A DNA stretch of 64,000 bases from Ichthyophis bannanicus (GCA_033557465.1 CM066051.1:103765026-103829025); one strand, 5' to 3'. Shown: positions 32,611 through 42,791, counted from the first letter of the stretch. A program made the numbers and translations. The notes: a model not told the origin generated them from the sequence alone.

Positions 32611-33600
32611 TCAATGCCTTGCATTTGACTTGCCAGTGCTTGTGCTGTTTCCAGTTTTTGTCATTTTGGCTCTTTTTTTCCATTTCCTGAAAGATGCTTT
32701 TTTGGCAACAGCCTCTCTGACCTCACTTTTAAACCATGCTGACAGTTTTTTTGACTTCCTTCCACTTTTCTTAAAGTGTGGAATACAGCTGTTCTGGGCT
32801 TCCAAGATAGTATTTTTCAACACCCAAGCTTGATGTAAGTCTTTAACCTTTGCAACTGCTCCTTTTAGTTTTTTTTTAACTATTTTCCTCATTTTATTAT
32901 AGTCTCCCTTTTGAAAGTTAAAAGGTAGTACTGTGGATTTCCTTACCATCCCTCCTCCATTAATTAAATCAAACACGATCATGCTATAATCACTATTGCC
33001 AAGTGGCCCCAATACCCTTATCTCTTGCACCAGATCTGGTGTTCCACTAAGGACTAGGTCTAATATGGCTTCCTCTCTGGTTGGTTCAATAACCAGCTGC
33101 TCCAAGAAGCAGTCATTTATTTCATCTAGGCGCTTTATCTCCCTAGCATGTCCTGCCGTGACACTGACCCAGTCAATACCGGGGTAATTGAATTCACCCA
33201 TTACTATTACTGTTCTGTAACTTTTGTTAGCTTCCTTGATTTCTTTGAGCATTTCATCATCCATTTGTTCATTCTGGCCAGGCAGTCGATAGTACACCCC
33301 CACTGCCATCGCCTTCCCCTTTTTACATGGAATTTCAATCCATAGAGATTCTACAGTGAATTTTTTTTCCTGCAAAACTTGAATCCTTTGTGACTCAATG
33401 CCCTCTCTAACATAGAGTGCAAACCCTTCACCAATTTGATCAGCTCTATCATTACGATATAGTTTGTACCCAGGTATTAGTGTCCCACTGATTGTCCTCC
33501 TTCCACCATGTCTCTGAGATACCAATCAAATCTTACTTCTCATTTAGTGCTATATATTCTAAATCTTCCATCTTATTTTTTAGAGTTCTAGCATTTGCAT
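32611..33600 (-). pseudogene. CR1 copy 2 endonuclease
   Basis: Minus-strand frame 33525-32611 shows PGYKLYRNDRADQIGEGFAL, AVGVYYRLPGQNEQMDDEML, WVSVTAGHAREIKRLDE and GPLGNSDYSMIVFDL. The expected catalytic His of SDH is Tyr. The N-terminal SETWW part lies in another frame just upstream. It is disabled both by the frame break and by the residue change. Confidence 0.75.
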
Positions 33601-33729
33601 AAAGCATTTTAGAGACTGTATTTTATTCATATTAATCTGGTTATCAGTAGGCATGGGTAATTTGGGATCTTTAAGTTCTGTCTGCTCTGTACTCAAGGGC
33701 ATTTGGGCTATATTTGTCTTTATTGGAAC

Positions 33730-35251
33730 TATGACACCGCCCGCCCCTTAACCTTGAGGGTTAAGGAGGGGTTGCCTTTTTATGCCCTTGAGGCAGTTAG
33801 TTGTAGTTGTGTTATGCTTCGAGCAGTAAGGCTGGCAAGAGTTATTTATTTACATGAGGTTTATTTTTCATGTGGCTCATATTGCCATTGTGCAGTTCAA
33901 AAGAAGATTACAGACGGTGCAGAAGTTTAAACCAAATAAAACAGGATTAACTGAAACTTTGCCTGACTGGCTTTAAAGGCTGTATTTCTTCACATTCCTT
34001 TCATGTGCTTTTAACATACAGGCTGATAACAGAAAAGTCCTTCACTAATGATGCTCAGGTTCTGTCAATCACTAGTAGTGCTCTAATTCAGTTTCCCTCC
34101 ACAAGCTTTCTTGTGTCGGTCAAAGTTACGTCACTGTTATATTACTTCATATACCAGCACAATCCTCTCTCTGCTTAATTGCCTCTATCAATTAAACAGG
34201 TAGAACAGTCCATCATCATCTCATCATCCTCAGCAGGGGAAAACACAGAATTATGAACAGAGTTTTCTTCCTTACAGCCAGTAACTGGAACACTGTGGTT
34301 AAAACTCTTCTTCTGTTCTAAATAATCCTGGAACTCTTTAAGAAGTGATTCAGCATGAAACTTTTCTTCATTGAGCTGTCTTCCTGTCCCCTCGGTGAAT
34401 AGGTATTGACTGAGCCTATCTATCTCAGGCTGCTTATCAGGTTTGTTTGCATTTGGAAAACAAACATGTGCTGGGCTCTCGTTAGCTCCCCACCTTTCCC
34501 TACACGTGGGTGCTGTACATTCAAACTTAGCAGTGCTAGGAGAATATTTAAAAGCATGTATATCAGCCCTGTCCTGGCTAGGTGACTCAGCTAGTTTAAA
34601 AGAATAGTTATTGTCATTCAAAACTTCTCTTTTCTGACAACAGCTGCCACCATCTTGACTGGCTTTGCTTTTAAAAGCAGAACATAGACTTTCTGGCTTT
34701 AGAGCATAAACTCCTCTTTCTCTGGGTACCTTATACAGGAGCTTCTCCCTGGGAAGACTCTTTATCCTTCTGCCTTTGTTCCCCAGCTCTGCCTGGTCCT
34801 GTAGCCTTGGGTTTCTCAGCGTTCTAAAGGAGCTCTGCCTCCAGCAGTTTCTTTCCTCATCTGAATGCTGCTCCAAGCTATCCTCCAGCTGCAGACTGTT
34901 AGGGAAATTAACACAGCAAGGAAACCTCCGTTGCTCTCTTGGCTTCTCTCTCTGGATCTGCGTCTGGATCTCCGTCTGCATCTGCTTCTGTATCTCCCCG
35001 TGGATCTCTCTTTCACTTCCTGGTTCCTGTGTATTTAACCAGGTGCTTCTAGCCTTCACTGCCCGCCTCCCCTTGGGGCGTGCCCAATCACAAGCCTTCC
35101 TACTCTCCTCCCTCGAGGTGAGCTGTTTTGCCTGATTGAAACTGTGTTTTTTTATTTCTGCAGAGAAATCCCTGCTTTCTCCTGCAGTACCGGCTTCTAC
35201 CACCGGCTGCTCACTTGTATCCATCTGTTCCTGAGGAGCTACTGTGTCACA
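33730..35251 (-). mobile_element. Solo-LTR-like element, family B, inside CR1 copy 2
   Basis: On the minus strand it starts TGTGACACAGTAGC (35251) and ends GCGGTGTCATA (33730). The 4-bp duplication GTTC (GAAC on plus at 35252-35255 and 33726-33729) flanks it, and the CR1 sequence joins across it as in the CR1 at 17460. The ends are imperfect inverted repeats (TGTGACAC/TATGACAC). The final bases are TA rather than CA. It contains a U3 ORF, a TATA-like GGTATATGAAG near 34150 next to a CRE-like TGACGTAA, and AATAAATAA near 33850. Sequence is unlike family A apart from layout. Confidence 0.7.
34175..35251 (-). CDS. U3-encoded ORF of LTR family B
   Basis: 358 codons, open from the first LTR codon (TGT GAC ACA). 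The first ATG is at 35224 (MDTSEQPVVEAGTAGE), ten codons in, so an internal start is possible here, unlike in family A. A Lys/Arg-rich part follows (DWARPKGRRAVKARSTW), then a Gln/Arg/Glu repeat (EIQKQMQTEIQTQIQREKPR). Central Cys residues occur in TAPTCRERWG. The C-terminus is acidic: SPAEDDEMMMDCSTCLIDRG. The M-D-C-S motif and the frame relation to the LTR start match families A and C. I find no known domain. An accessory or transactivator role is inference. Confidence 0.55.
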   Translation of the reverse strand, partial: CDTVAPQEQMDTSEQPVVEAGTAGESRDFSAEIKKHSFNQAKQLTSREESRKACDWARPKGRRAVKARSTWLNTQEPGSEREIHGEIQKQMQTEIQTQIQREKPREQRRFPCCVNFPNSLQLEDSLEQHSDEERNCWRQSSFRTLRNPRLQDQAELGNKGRRIKSLPREKLLYKVPRERGVYALKPESLCSAFKSKASQDGGSCCQKREVLNDNNYSFKLAESPSQDRADIHAFKYSPSTAKFECTAPTCRERWGANESPAHVCFPNANKPDKQPEIDRLSQYLFTEGTGRQLNEEKFHAESLLKEFQDYLEQKKSFNHSVPVTGCKEENSVHNSVFSPAEDDEMMMDCSTCLIDRGN

Positions 35252-35385
35252 GAACCTCTCTGCTGATGTGCCCTAACTTAATTTTTTTGGTAGTATCCTT
35301 CAAGGATACATTGTTCCGAACCATGCGCTCTTGAGTGACTGTCGGCTTTCCCCTATTATCTAGTTTAAAAGTTGCTCTATCTCCT

Positions 35386-36144
35386 TTATAAAGTTAATGC
35401 CAGCAGCCTGGTTCCATCCCGGTTAAGGTGAAGTCCATCCCTTCGGAAGAGCGCCTCCTTTCCCCAGAATATTCCCCAGTTCCTAACAAATCGAAAACCC
35501 TTATCCTTGCACCAGGCATTGAGACTCCGGATCTCTACCTGCCTTTTGGGTCCTGCGCGTGGAACGGGAAGCATTTCGGAGAACGCTACCCTGGAAGTTC
35601 TGGATTTCAACTTTCTACCTAAAAGCCTAAATTTAGCCTCCAGAACTTCCCTACCACATTTTCTTATGTCATTGGTACTGACATGTACCAAGACATCAGA
35701 CTCCTCGCCGGCATTATCTAAGACCTTGTCTAGATGGCGCGTGAGGTCCGCTACCTTCGCACCAGGCAAGCATGTTACCAGGCGATCCTCACGTCCACCA
35801 GCCACCCAGCTATCTACATGCCTAATTATTGAATCACCAACTATAACTGCTGTCCTAACCCTTCCCTCATGGGCACATGGCCCTGGAGAAACCTCCTCGG
35901 TGCGAGAGGGTTTTACATCACCTGGAGGACAGGTCCTAGCTATAGGATCACTTCCTGCCACACCAGGGTGATGCTCTCCTGTTACGTGACCTCTCTCCTC
36001 CATGGCAACAGGGATGCTGCCAGACTGGAGGTGGGACTTCAGGACTATATCCCTGTAGGTCTCATCTATGTACCTCTCTGTCTTCCCTCTACTCTTGCCT
36101 ACAGAGATTGGACTTGTTCCCTGAGAGCAAAGAGCTCCTTGCAC
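35386..36144 (-). CDS. CR1 ORF1 with GDSL/SGNH-type esterase domain
   Basis: 252 codons without a stop. RTAVIVGDSIIRHVDSWVAG is the block I Gly-Asp-Ser of SGNH hydrolases, with VHVSTNDIRKCGREVLEAKF and DGLHLNRDGTRLLALTL holding the Asn and the terminal Asp-x-x-His blocks. CR1 ORF1 proteins are known to carry such an esterase domain after a zinc-finger part. The N-terminal zinc-finger section is absent; the element is truncated near 36147. It is the best preserved CR1 frame in the window, since the catalytic Ser, Asp and His are all visible. ORF2 lies downstream, beyond LTR B. Confidence 0.75.
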   Translation of the reverse strand: MQGALCSQGTSPISVGKSRGKTERYIDETYRDIVLKSHLQSGSIPVAMEERGHVTGEHHPGVAGSDPIARTCPPGDVKPSRTEEVSPGPCAHEGRVRTAVIVGDSIIRHVDSWVAGGREDRLVTCLPGAKVADLTRHLDKVLDNAGEESDVLVHVSTNDIRKCGREVLEAKFRLLGRKLKSRTSRVAFSEMLPVPRAGPKRQVEIRSLNAWCKDKGFRFVRNWGIFWGKEALFRRDGLHLNRDGTRLLALTL

Positions 36145-36147
36145 CTT

Positions 36148-36540
36148 ATTTATTTATTTAACAATTTTTCTATACTGTCTTTGACCAAAGCAGTTTACAA
36201 AGAACATAACAATTACATAAGAATTGTTTTTACATTAAACATGGGAAGGCAACTTGGAGCTAAATATGGGGTTGATTGTAAGACCCCCTCACCAACTGGG
36301 AGAAAATCATACATGTGACACTCAATGCAAAAGACTGGAAAGCCCCCATCTCGCTGCTGGACTGCTGTCTGCATCTTAGTTTTAAGGTTGTGTTTAGATG
36401 TTTAAGTTCTTTACTTACTAAGGGTTGCTGGGGATACTTATACTAATAAAACTATAGTATGTTTAATGTACTTTGTTCACCTGAAGTTTAATTAATCTCA
36501 GGTCCTTAATGTATGCTGATGAGAATAAACAGCTGCACCT
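36148..36540. other. Repeat tail and unassigned DNA left of LTR A copy 4
   Basis: 36148-36230 is a LINE/SINE-type 3' end (ATTTATTTAACA then CTATACTGTCTTTGACC). The rest to 36540 is AT-rich, ending GAGAATAAACAGCTGCACCT just before LTR A. It joins 38158 (GAGAGTGAATATGGC) if the LTR and one ACCT duplicate are removed. No gene seen. Confidence 0.5.
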
Positions 36541-37528
36541 TGTGATAAGGAAGCTTATCATAGCTCAGGAAGGAGCTATAGAAAAGGTGAAGTGACTCTG
36601 AACAAGCAACCTGTCAGTTCTGGTAGAAATAACAGAATTTTCCCATAGAAGACTACCAGTCCCAGAATGCACCAGGTTTCCAACAGCCATTAGAGGAGCT
36701 GAAGTGGGGAAACGTGTGTTCAATCAGGAGGGCTATGAGGTAATCCCCAAGCACTCATCTCAAAGGGCAGGGCCTGATTCAGCACAGCTGCGCTGTGCTA
36801 GGGTAGAACACTCATCAAAGCAGAATAAAGGTAGAGTTTATTCTGCAGAGAATTATCCTCATCATCTGGGAGATCCTCAGAATTATCCTCAGTTTCATCT
36901 GGGAGATCCTCAGGATCAGCTTGGAGATCCTCATCTTGGACAGCTTCATCATCTGGAGGATCATCAGAAGCAGAAGCCAGAGCGGACGGACAGAGAGGGC
37001 AAGAAACCCTTTGGAAGAAAGAAGAGAAAAGCATTTGGGAGGTCTAAAGGAGTCCAGAGCAGTACGTATACTGGGAGACATTCAAAAGGCAAGCTTACAC
37101 CATTGGACTGGGGAAAGCCAGAGGAATGGTGCTGCAGGGCTAGGAATCTCCAGACGGTACCTGTGAGGGAGACGGCTGCACGTGGAAGGGACCCTAAGAC
37201 CCGTGCCAGAAGGTATGTGAAGAGAGATCCAGTGTCCAGGGATCTGGATTGGAAGGCTGGACATAAAAACTGGACTACATACTGGCCAGGCTATTTAGAG
37301 AGGAACTCTAACAGCAATGGAAGCTCAGGTATGAACACTGATCTATGCCCTAGCTATAACCTTGAAAGACAGCAGGGAAACAAGTATTCTCCTGAAAGTG
37401 CTCCATTGAGAAATTCCTCTGTGCCAATCCCTGATATTGAACCCATGATTGTTGAAGAAGGGGAAGGAGCGGTCTTAGATACAGGCTGTGAATATATGGA
37501 TTGCTCTCTGTCTAAACTCCTTTGGTAA
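36541..37528 (+). pseudogene. U3-encoded ORF of LTR family A (copy 4), frameshifted
   Basis: Same protein as copies 1-3, but a 5-bp deletion near 36632 (AATAACAG against AATAAGAAAACAG) shifts the frame. The main open part is therefore 36704-37528 (274 codons). The variable segment is longest here, built of repeated GDPQ-type units (HLGDPQNYPQFHLGDPQDQL). The basic block GKKPFGRKKRKAFGRSKG, the DPVSRDLDWKAGHKNWTTYW block and the acidic end YMDCSLSKLLW are retained. Confidence 0.65.
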
Positions 37529-38153
37529 TTTTCTGTTACAAAGTACAGCAACCATCACAAAGAAATACAAACTTGTTCTTTAATCTACTCAGAAAAGCTT
37601 CTGAAGTAGGATTTGAGCCACGCAGTAGAAAGCAAGCCAGCTAAGGGGTTTCAGCTGGGTAACTGCTAGCAATTGAGCCTTACCTAATTGCTTGTGAGCT
37701 CTGAGGGAATCACTTCTGAGTCTATGTGGGAAGATATAAGAAGTTAACCTGAAAAGAACAGTTTTTCCCTTCTTTGTGGATTTTGTTTGTTTGATACACT
37801 GCTAAGAAAATATTAGCTAAAGCCTACAGAAAAGATCAGTTTGTTACCAACCAGGTCTTTATTCTTTTGCTTTGATTGCCTGACAATTTCAGCTGTTGTT
37901 TTCCTGATTTTGTTTTTCTAAGTTAAACACTGAAAGCAAGTATCCTGTTTTATGTGCTACCAAGCATATCTGTGTTGGGAGAAATAACCCCATAAATAAA
38001 TATCTTATTGGCTTTACACTCAAGCACAATTAATTATTGTGAGCAGCTGTGTCTGGTGTGAATGAACTGCATTTCCCACAATCCCTTGCAAATCATATTG
38101 ATATATGCACTTGCCAAGACTGTGAACATTCTCACCCAGGCAGCCGTCTGACA
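36541..38153 (+). mobile_element. Solo-LTR-like element, family A, copy 4
   Basis: It starts TGTGATAAGGAAGC and ends GCAGCCGTCTGACA, flanked by a perfect ACCT duplication (36537-36540 and 38154-38157). It is 1613 bp with no insertion, so it shows the complete layout: ORF to 37528, about 200 bp, TATA (GATATAAG, about 37733-37740), AATAAA at 37995-38000, then about 153 bp to the end. It is the best reference copy for family A. Confidence 0.85.
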
Positions 38154-38607
38154 ACCTGAGAGTGAATATGGCACCTCTTTTCCTTTGTAGTAGCTGATAA
38201 GAATGCAATAATGCATAATGCAGCTACTACACCTTTAAGAGGTTTAACCACCTATAAATCTACGATTATCTCAGGGGTGGATGGGTGTCAGGGAGGGAAA
38301 GAAGACTTATTAAAAGCTGGCTGCTAAACAGTACCCTGTCCTGTGCTTCTAAGGTAATCTGTGACCAATCTCCAGGGGGTGTCCCACAGCCCTTGCTTGG
38401 ATAGAGGGAGTCTTGGGTTCTAAATGTAACCAGAAAGCTCTCTTCTGTGTTTTAAACTGAAAGTTCGTTGCTGCTACTAGGCCCTGACTTATTTAAGAAA
38501 TACACTGGGTTCACAGATTAATCAGCTTTAATCTAAAGAATTCCTTTTCCCCCAAGATTTAGAAAAATTCCCAGAAGTAAATACTTACAATTGCAGATCT
38601 CTTACAC
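38154..38607 (-). repeat. Repeat D, copy 2 (inverted)
   Basis: 38315-38600 is the reverse complement of parts of 15640-16305 (AGTACCCTGTCCTGTGCTTC, GTTCACAGATTAATCAGCTT), but with only one tandem unit. 38158-38314 lies between it and LTR A copy 4 and includes CACCTATAAATC, a TATA-like motif on the plus strand. Class unknown. Confidence 0.45.
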
Positions 38608-39795
38608 CTAGCACACCTAGCTATCCTACTGCCCCATACACAACATACACACAAAGGAACCTCGTGAGCAAACTTAGCATGCCCACTACCCTATACACAC
38701 AAAAGAACCTCATGAGCACACCTAGCTATCCCACTGCCCCATACACACCTAGCTATCCCACTGCCCAATACACACAAAGGAAACTTGTGAGCACAACTAT
38801 CTATCCCACTGTCCCATACACACAAAAGTACCTCGTTGAGCACACCTAGCTCTCCCAGTGTCACAAACACAAAAAAAAACCTTGTGAGCACACTTACCTA
38901 TCCCACTGCCCCATACACACAAAGGAACCTTATGAGCAAATTTAGCTATCCCACTTCCCATTGTCCAATACACACAAAGGAATGTCATGAGCACACCTAG
39001 CTATCCCGCTGCCCACTGTCCAATACACACAAAGGAACCTTGTGAGCACACTTAGCTATCCCACTGCCCACACACACAAACGAACCTTGTGAGCACACCT
39101 AGGTATCCCACTGTCCAATACACACAAAGGAACCTTATGAGCACACCTGGCTATCCCACTGTCCAATACATACAAAGGAACCTCATGAGCACACCTAGCT
39201 ATCCCACTGCCCACTGTCCCATACACACAAAGGAACCTCGTTGAGCACACCTAGCTCTCCCAGTGTCACAAACACAAAAAAGAACCTTGTGAGCACACTT
39301 ACCTATCCCACTGCCCCATACACACAAAGGAACCTTATGAGCAAATTTAGCTATCCCACTTCCCATTGTCCAATACACACAAAGGAATGTCATGAGCACA
39401 CCTAGCTATCCCACTGCCCACTGTCCAATACACACAAAGGAACCTTGTGAGCACACTTAGCTATCCCACGTCCCACTGCCCAATATACACAAAGGAACCT
39501 TGTGAGCACACTTAGCTATCCCACTGCCCACTGTCCCATACACACAAAGGAACCTTGTGAGCACACTCAGCTATCCCAATTCCCACTGTCCAATACACAC
39601 AAAGGAACATTATGAGCACACCTGGCTATCCCACTGTCCAATACATACAAAGGAATCTCGTGAGCACACCTAGCTATCCCACTGCCTCCTTTCCAATACA
39701 CACAAAGGAACCTTGTAAGCACATTTAGCTATCCCACTGCCCACTTTCCCATATGCACAAAGAACCTCATGAGCGCACCTAGTTATCCCCCACTG

Positions 39796-39965
39796 CAGGG
39801 GTTTTCAATCCAGTCCTCGGGGAATCCTAGGCCAGTTAGGTTTTCAGGAAAGATTTGCATGTTCTGCCTTCATTGTATGCAAATCTATCTTATGCATATT
39901 CATTGTGGGAATCCTGAAAACCTGACTGGCCTAGAGTTCCCCGAGGACTGGGTTGAAAACCTATG
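39796..39965. mobile_element. hAT-type MITE inside satellite
   Basis: 170 bp. Termini CAGGGGTTTTCAATCCAGTC and the inverted GACTGGGTTGAAAACCTATG make about 54-bp terminal inverted repeats. It is flanked by CCCCACTG (39788-39795) and GCCCACTG (39966-39973), an 8-bp duplication as in hAT elements. The satellite itself contains CCCACTG often, so the duplication could be partly chance. Confidence 0.75.
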
Positions 39966-40464
39966 GCCCACTGTCCCATACACACAAAAGAACCTCGTGA
40001 CCACATTTAGCTATCCCACTGTCCCATACACACTAAGGAACCTTGTGAGCACAACTACCTATCCCACTGTCCCATATGCACAAAGGAACCTCATGAGCAC
40101 ACCTAGCTATCCCACTGCCCCATACACACAAAGGAACCTCGTGAGCACATTTAGCTATCCCACTGCCCACTGTCCCATATACACAAAGGAACCTCATGAG
40201 CACATTTAGCTATCCCACTGCTCACTCTCCCATATACACAAAGGAACCTCGTGAGCGCATTTAGCTATCCCACTGCCCACTGTCCCATACACACAAAGGA
40301 ACCTCGTGAGCACACCTAACTATCCCACTGCCCCATACACACAAAGGAACCTCGTGAGTGCATTTAGCTATCACACTGCCCACTCTCCCATACACACAAA
40401 GGAACCTCGTGAGCGCATTTAGCTATCCCACTGCCCACTCTCCCATACACATAAAGGAACCTTG

Positions 40465-40589
40465 TACTCAAGAGGTGCGTTCCTGGGTATGAGACAGCCA
40501 AAAGCGAGATAGCCCAGTGTACTGCAGATGTGCATTCCTGTGTATCTCACTTCTCACTGTCCCATACCTGGGAACGCACCTCTTGAGTA
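40465..40589. repeat. Inverted repeat within satellite
   Basis: TACTCAAGAGGTGCGTTCCT (40465 on) and its complement near 40570-40589 form 27-bp arms with two mismatches around a 71-bp spacer. It marks the switch between the two satellite subtypes. Confidence 0.8.
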
Positions 40590-40832
40590 TACCTGGCTAT
40601 CTCGCTTCTGGTATCACACAGGAAGGAACCTCATAAGTACACCTGGCTATCTCGCTTCTGGTGTCTCACATGCAAGAAGGAATTTTGTGAGTACATCTGA
40701 CTGTCTCGCTTCTGGTATCTCACACAGGAAGGAACCTCATGAGTACACCTGGCTATCTCGCTTCTTGCTGTCCAGTACACAGAGGGGCCTGGTGGAGCAT
40801 CTTGGCTATCTTACTTCTCTGTTCCTTCTTAG

Positions 40833-40908
40833 ATTCCAGGATGTACAAGGATGGCTGCAGGATGCAGCGACAGAGGCAGATCCTGTAGAAAAAGACAGCG
40901 TGTGCTAA
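40833..40908 (+). CDS. Candidate 3' terminal exon, unknown gene
   Basis: The polypyrimidine tract CTTCTCTGTTCCTTCTTAG ends in AG at 40831-40832. The following frame reads FQDVQGWLQDAATEADPVEK and DSVC, then TAA at 40906-40908. AATAAA follows at 40987-40992. The exon sits directly right of the satellite. The peptide is not low-complexity and is unlike the mobile-element proteins nearby. I cannot name the gene and saw no upstream exon, so this may be chance. Confidence 0.25.
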
Positions 40909-41402
40909 TAGGATTCCCATTCATGTTACTTTATTGGCAGGACAAGTTTACATTTAAAGGTGAATGATTATTTACAAAACAGTAATAATAAAATAAAATT
41001 GCAGGATACAGACAGGAGAGTAATGGAACAATTCCCCAGTCCTGGTGCTGGTCTAGATTGTCTCTGGTCAGAATACATTTCTTGCCTGTTGAGTGGATAT
41101 CTATAAATAATGAATCTCTAAGAACACCAAAAACAATTTTTACATAGCAATATGTGATTGAATTCTGTGTCAGAAACAAAGGCCATGAAATCTTAAACTC
41201 CTGAACTCATCCCAGGCTAACCGCATCTTTTATTCATACTTAAACTTCCTCGGGATACAAAGCCACCGCATCCTTTCTTCCTGACACAGAACCACATTAC
41301 AGAGAGTGTTTTGTAAAGAAGTATTGCGTCGATCATTTGACTATATAGATAAGAGAACTCCTTTCTGTGGCCAATGGTGATGCTGGCAGGGTGCATCAAG
41401 TA

Positions 41403-41690
41403 CTTATTTTTTATTTATCTGTATTTATATCCCACTTTTCACCAGGTCAAAGCGGTCAATTGGGGGATACATTTAACATGAGGGGATATGAGACATATAT
41501 GCTAATACTTACAGGGAACATGGGCAATGGAGGGTTAAGTGGCTTGCCCAAGACAAGAAGTGCCTATAGGACTAGAAATCCCAGTCCCTCCGGCCTGAGA
41601 TTGCTGTCCCCAGGTGGGACTTGAACCCCCGGCCTGAAGTACCTTGTCCTAACCACTAGACCACTCCTCCCTCTTGTAGGACTTTTGGAT
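41403..41690 (-). mobile_element. tRNA-derived SINE (inverted copy)
   Basis: Reverse complement of the family at 27440. The B box (GGTTCAAGTCCC on minus) lies near 41625, the A box side CTAGTGGTTAGGAC near 41655, and the TTTTTATTTATC tail at 41403. The mid-part GGGTTAAGTGGCTTGCCCAA is shared. Confidence 0.8.
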
Positions 41691-42513
41691 AGTTTTAAAA
41701 GAAAATAATGCTTTTGAACAGATAAAAATGGACCTGTGTCTGGAGCAATGATCCTCACACAAGGGGTCCAACAAAACCTTTGCTAAATGAATTTGGTAGT
41801 ATTCAATCACATACTGCTATATAAAAATTGTTTTGGGTGTTCTTAAGGCTCAGTTGTTGATAGAGGTTTTGTACATTGGATTGATGGACTTTTTTGTAGG
41901 ACTTTTTCTTGTTGGGTGCATGCAACAGGAGTCACAGAGGATGTTTATGTGTGTGTGTGTGATAAAAACAAGAGAGGAAACATGGCTACTCCTTTTAAAT
42001 ATAACCTCTTCCTTTGGAAAGCTTATTATACCTGCAAAATGCTGGGGCTGTGCCCCCTTCCTCCCCCAAGAAAAGCCTGAAAGTACAGAGTCCCCATAGC
42101 AGAGTGTGCCAGGGAGTGGAGAAGGTGTCATAGGGGGAAATGGGAAGTGGAAAAATAAGGCCAAACAAGAGTTGCTAAGTTACCCAATTCCACCAGTGAG
42201 ATTTTTTAGCCAATTCTGGCTTTAAATTTGCTTTGCAATGCAATATGGTATTAGAATCAGTGCTGCATATCCCATAATGCATCAGGATGAAACTGTCAGA
42301 AATCCAGGACTGACTTAAAATCTCATTCTTGGAACTGGGTAACTTGGTAATTCTGCCAAACAGTGAGTAAAAGGCTAAGTTAAGAGTCCATCCCCGATAC
42401 CCCAACTAGCAAAGCTGCAAGAACGCTATGTGTAACCTTTACAAACAGAAAATGTGGCTCCATGGAGTAGGGTTCAGTGACAGAGGGAGGAAAGATTTCA
42501 GCTTGCCTGTAGC
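41691..42513. other. rln3 3' flank, nothing recognised
   Basis: No repeat or gene recognised. A (GT)n run is at 41949-41962. I saw no AATAAA on the minus strand close to the rln3 stop, so the transcript end is undetermined. Confidence 0.35.
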
Positions 42514-42791
42514 CTAACACAGGGAGCTGATTTCACTTTTGCTGCAGCCCCACTTGCAGCAAGTGCTGGAGAGGCCCATGATGGCATCCCGGCCTCTGCG
42601 CTCCGAGTGCCAGAGTGTTTCCAGGGTGTCCTCCCCAAGTCCTGCACTGTGACTTTGCCTACTTGACCCTGCCATATGTTCCTTCCAAATCAAAAGGTTT
42701 CCAGAGTCAGGGAGGCCGCTCTTCCAGTTACCGGTGCTTTCTTCCCCAGAATCTGCAGCTGACGGGCTGCTGAACCAATCAGGTAAATCTG
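42514..42791 (-). CDS. rln3: rln3 exon 2 (C-peptide, A chain)
   Basis: The acceptor is a tandem NAGNAG (ACACCAGCAG). Use of the first AG starts the exon at 42791, of the second at 42788. Both keep the frame and differ by one alanine. The exon ends with TGA at 42514-42516 after ISSLC. The C-peptide part includes ADSGEESTGNWKSGLPDSGN. Confidence 0.9.

Larger units (their letters stand above)
28542..36147 (-). mobile_element. CR1 LINE copy 2 (minus strand), near full length
   Basis: The 3' end is at 28542 (GAACATAAGATATGCCATAC) and the 5' end near 36147. Reading leftward: ORF1 with esterase domain (36144-35386), endonuclease (33600-32611), RT (32480-31003 and 28874-28690) and 3' UTR. LTR A copy 3 (28875-31002) and LTR B (33730-35251) are inserted, each with a 4-bp target duplication. 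The element lies between the two blocks of the 55-bp satellite. Confidence 0.85.
38608..40830. repeat. 55-bp satellite array, right block
   Basis: About 35 units of 45-55 bp. The consensus runs from CCCATACACACAAAGGAACC through a GTGAGCACACCTAGCTATCC segment to CACTGCCCACTGT. Local higher-order duplication is visible: about 400 bp starting at 38830 recurs from about 39240. From about 40600 the unit changes to a GGAAGGAACCTCATGAGTAC type with ATCTCGCTTCT. A hAT-type MITE (39796-39965) interrupts it. Confidence 0.9.

Noticed and set aside
36541..38153. Family A as a DNA transposon
   Set aside because: Terminal inverted repeats reach only about three to four bases (TGTG/TGTC), no transposase is present, and promoter and poly(A) signals lie in LTR order.
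38608..40480. Regular short repeats resembling a CRISPR array
   Set aside because: The whole unit repeats with no unique spacers of constant length, and the context is vertebrate. It is a satellite.
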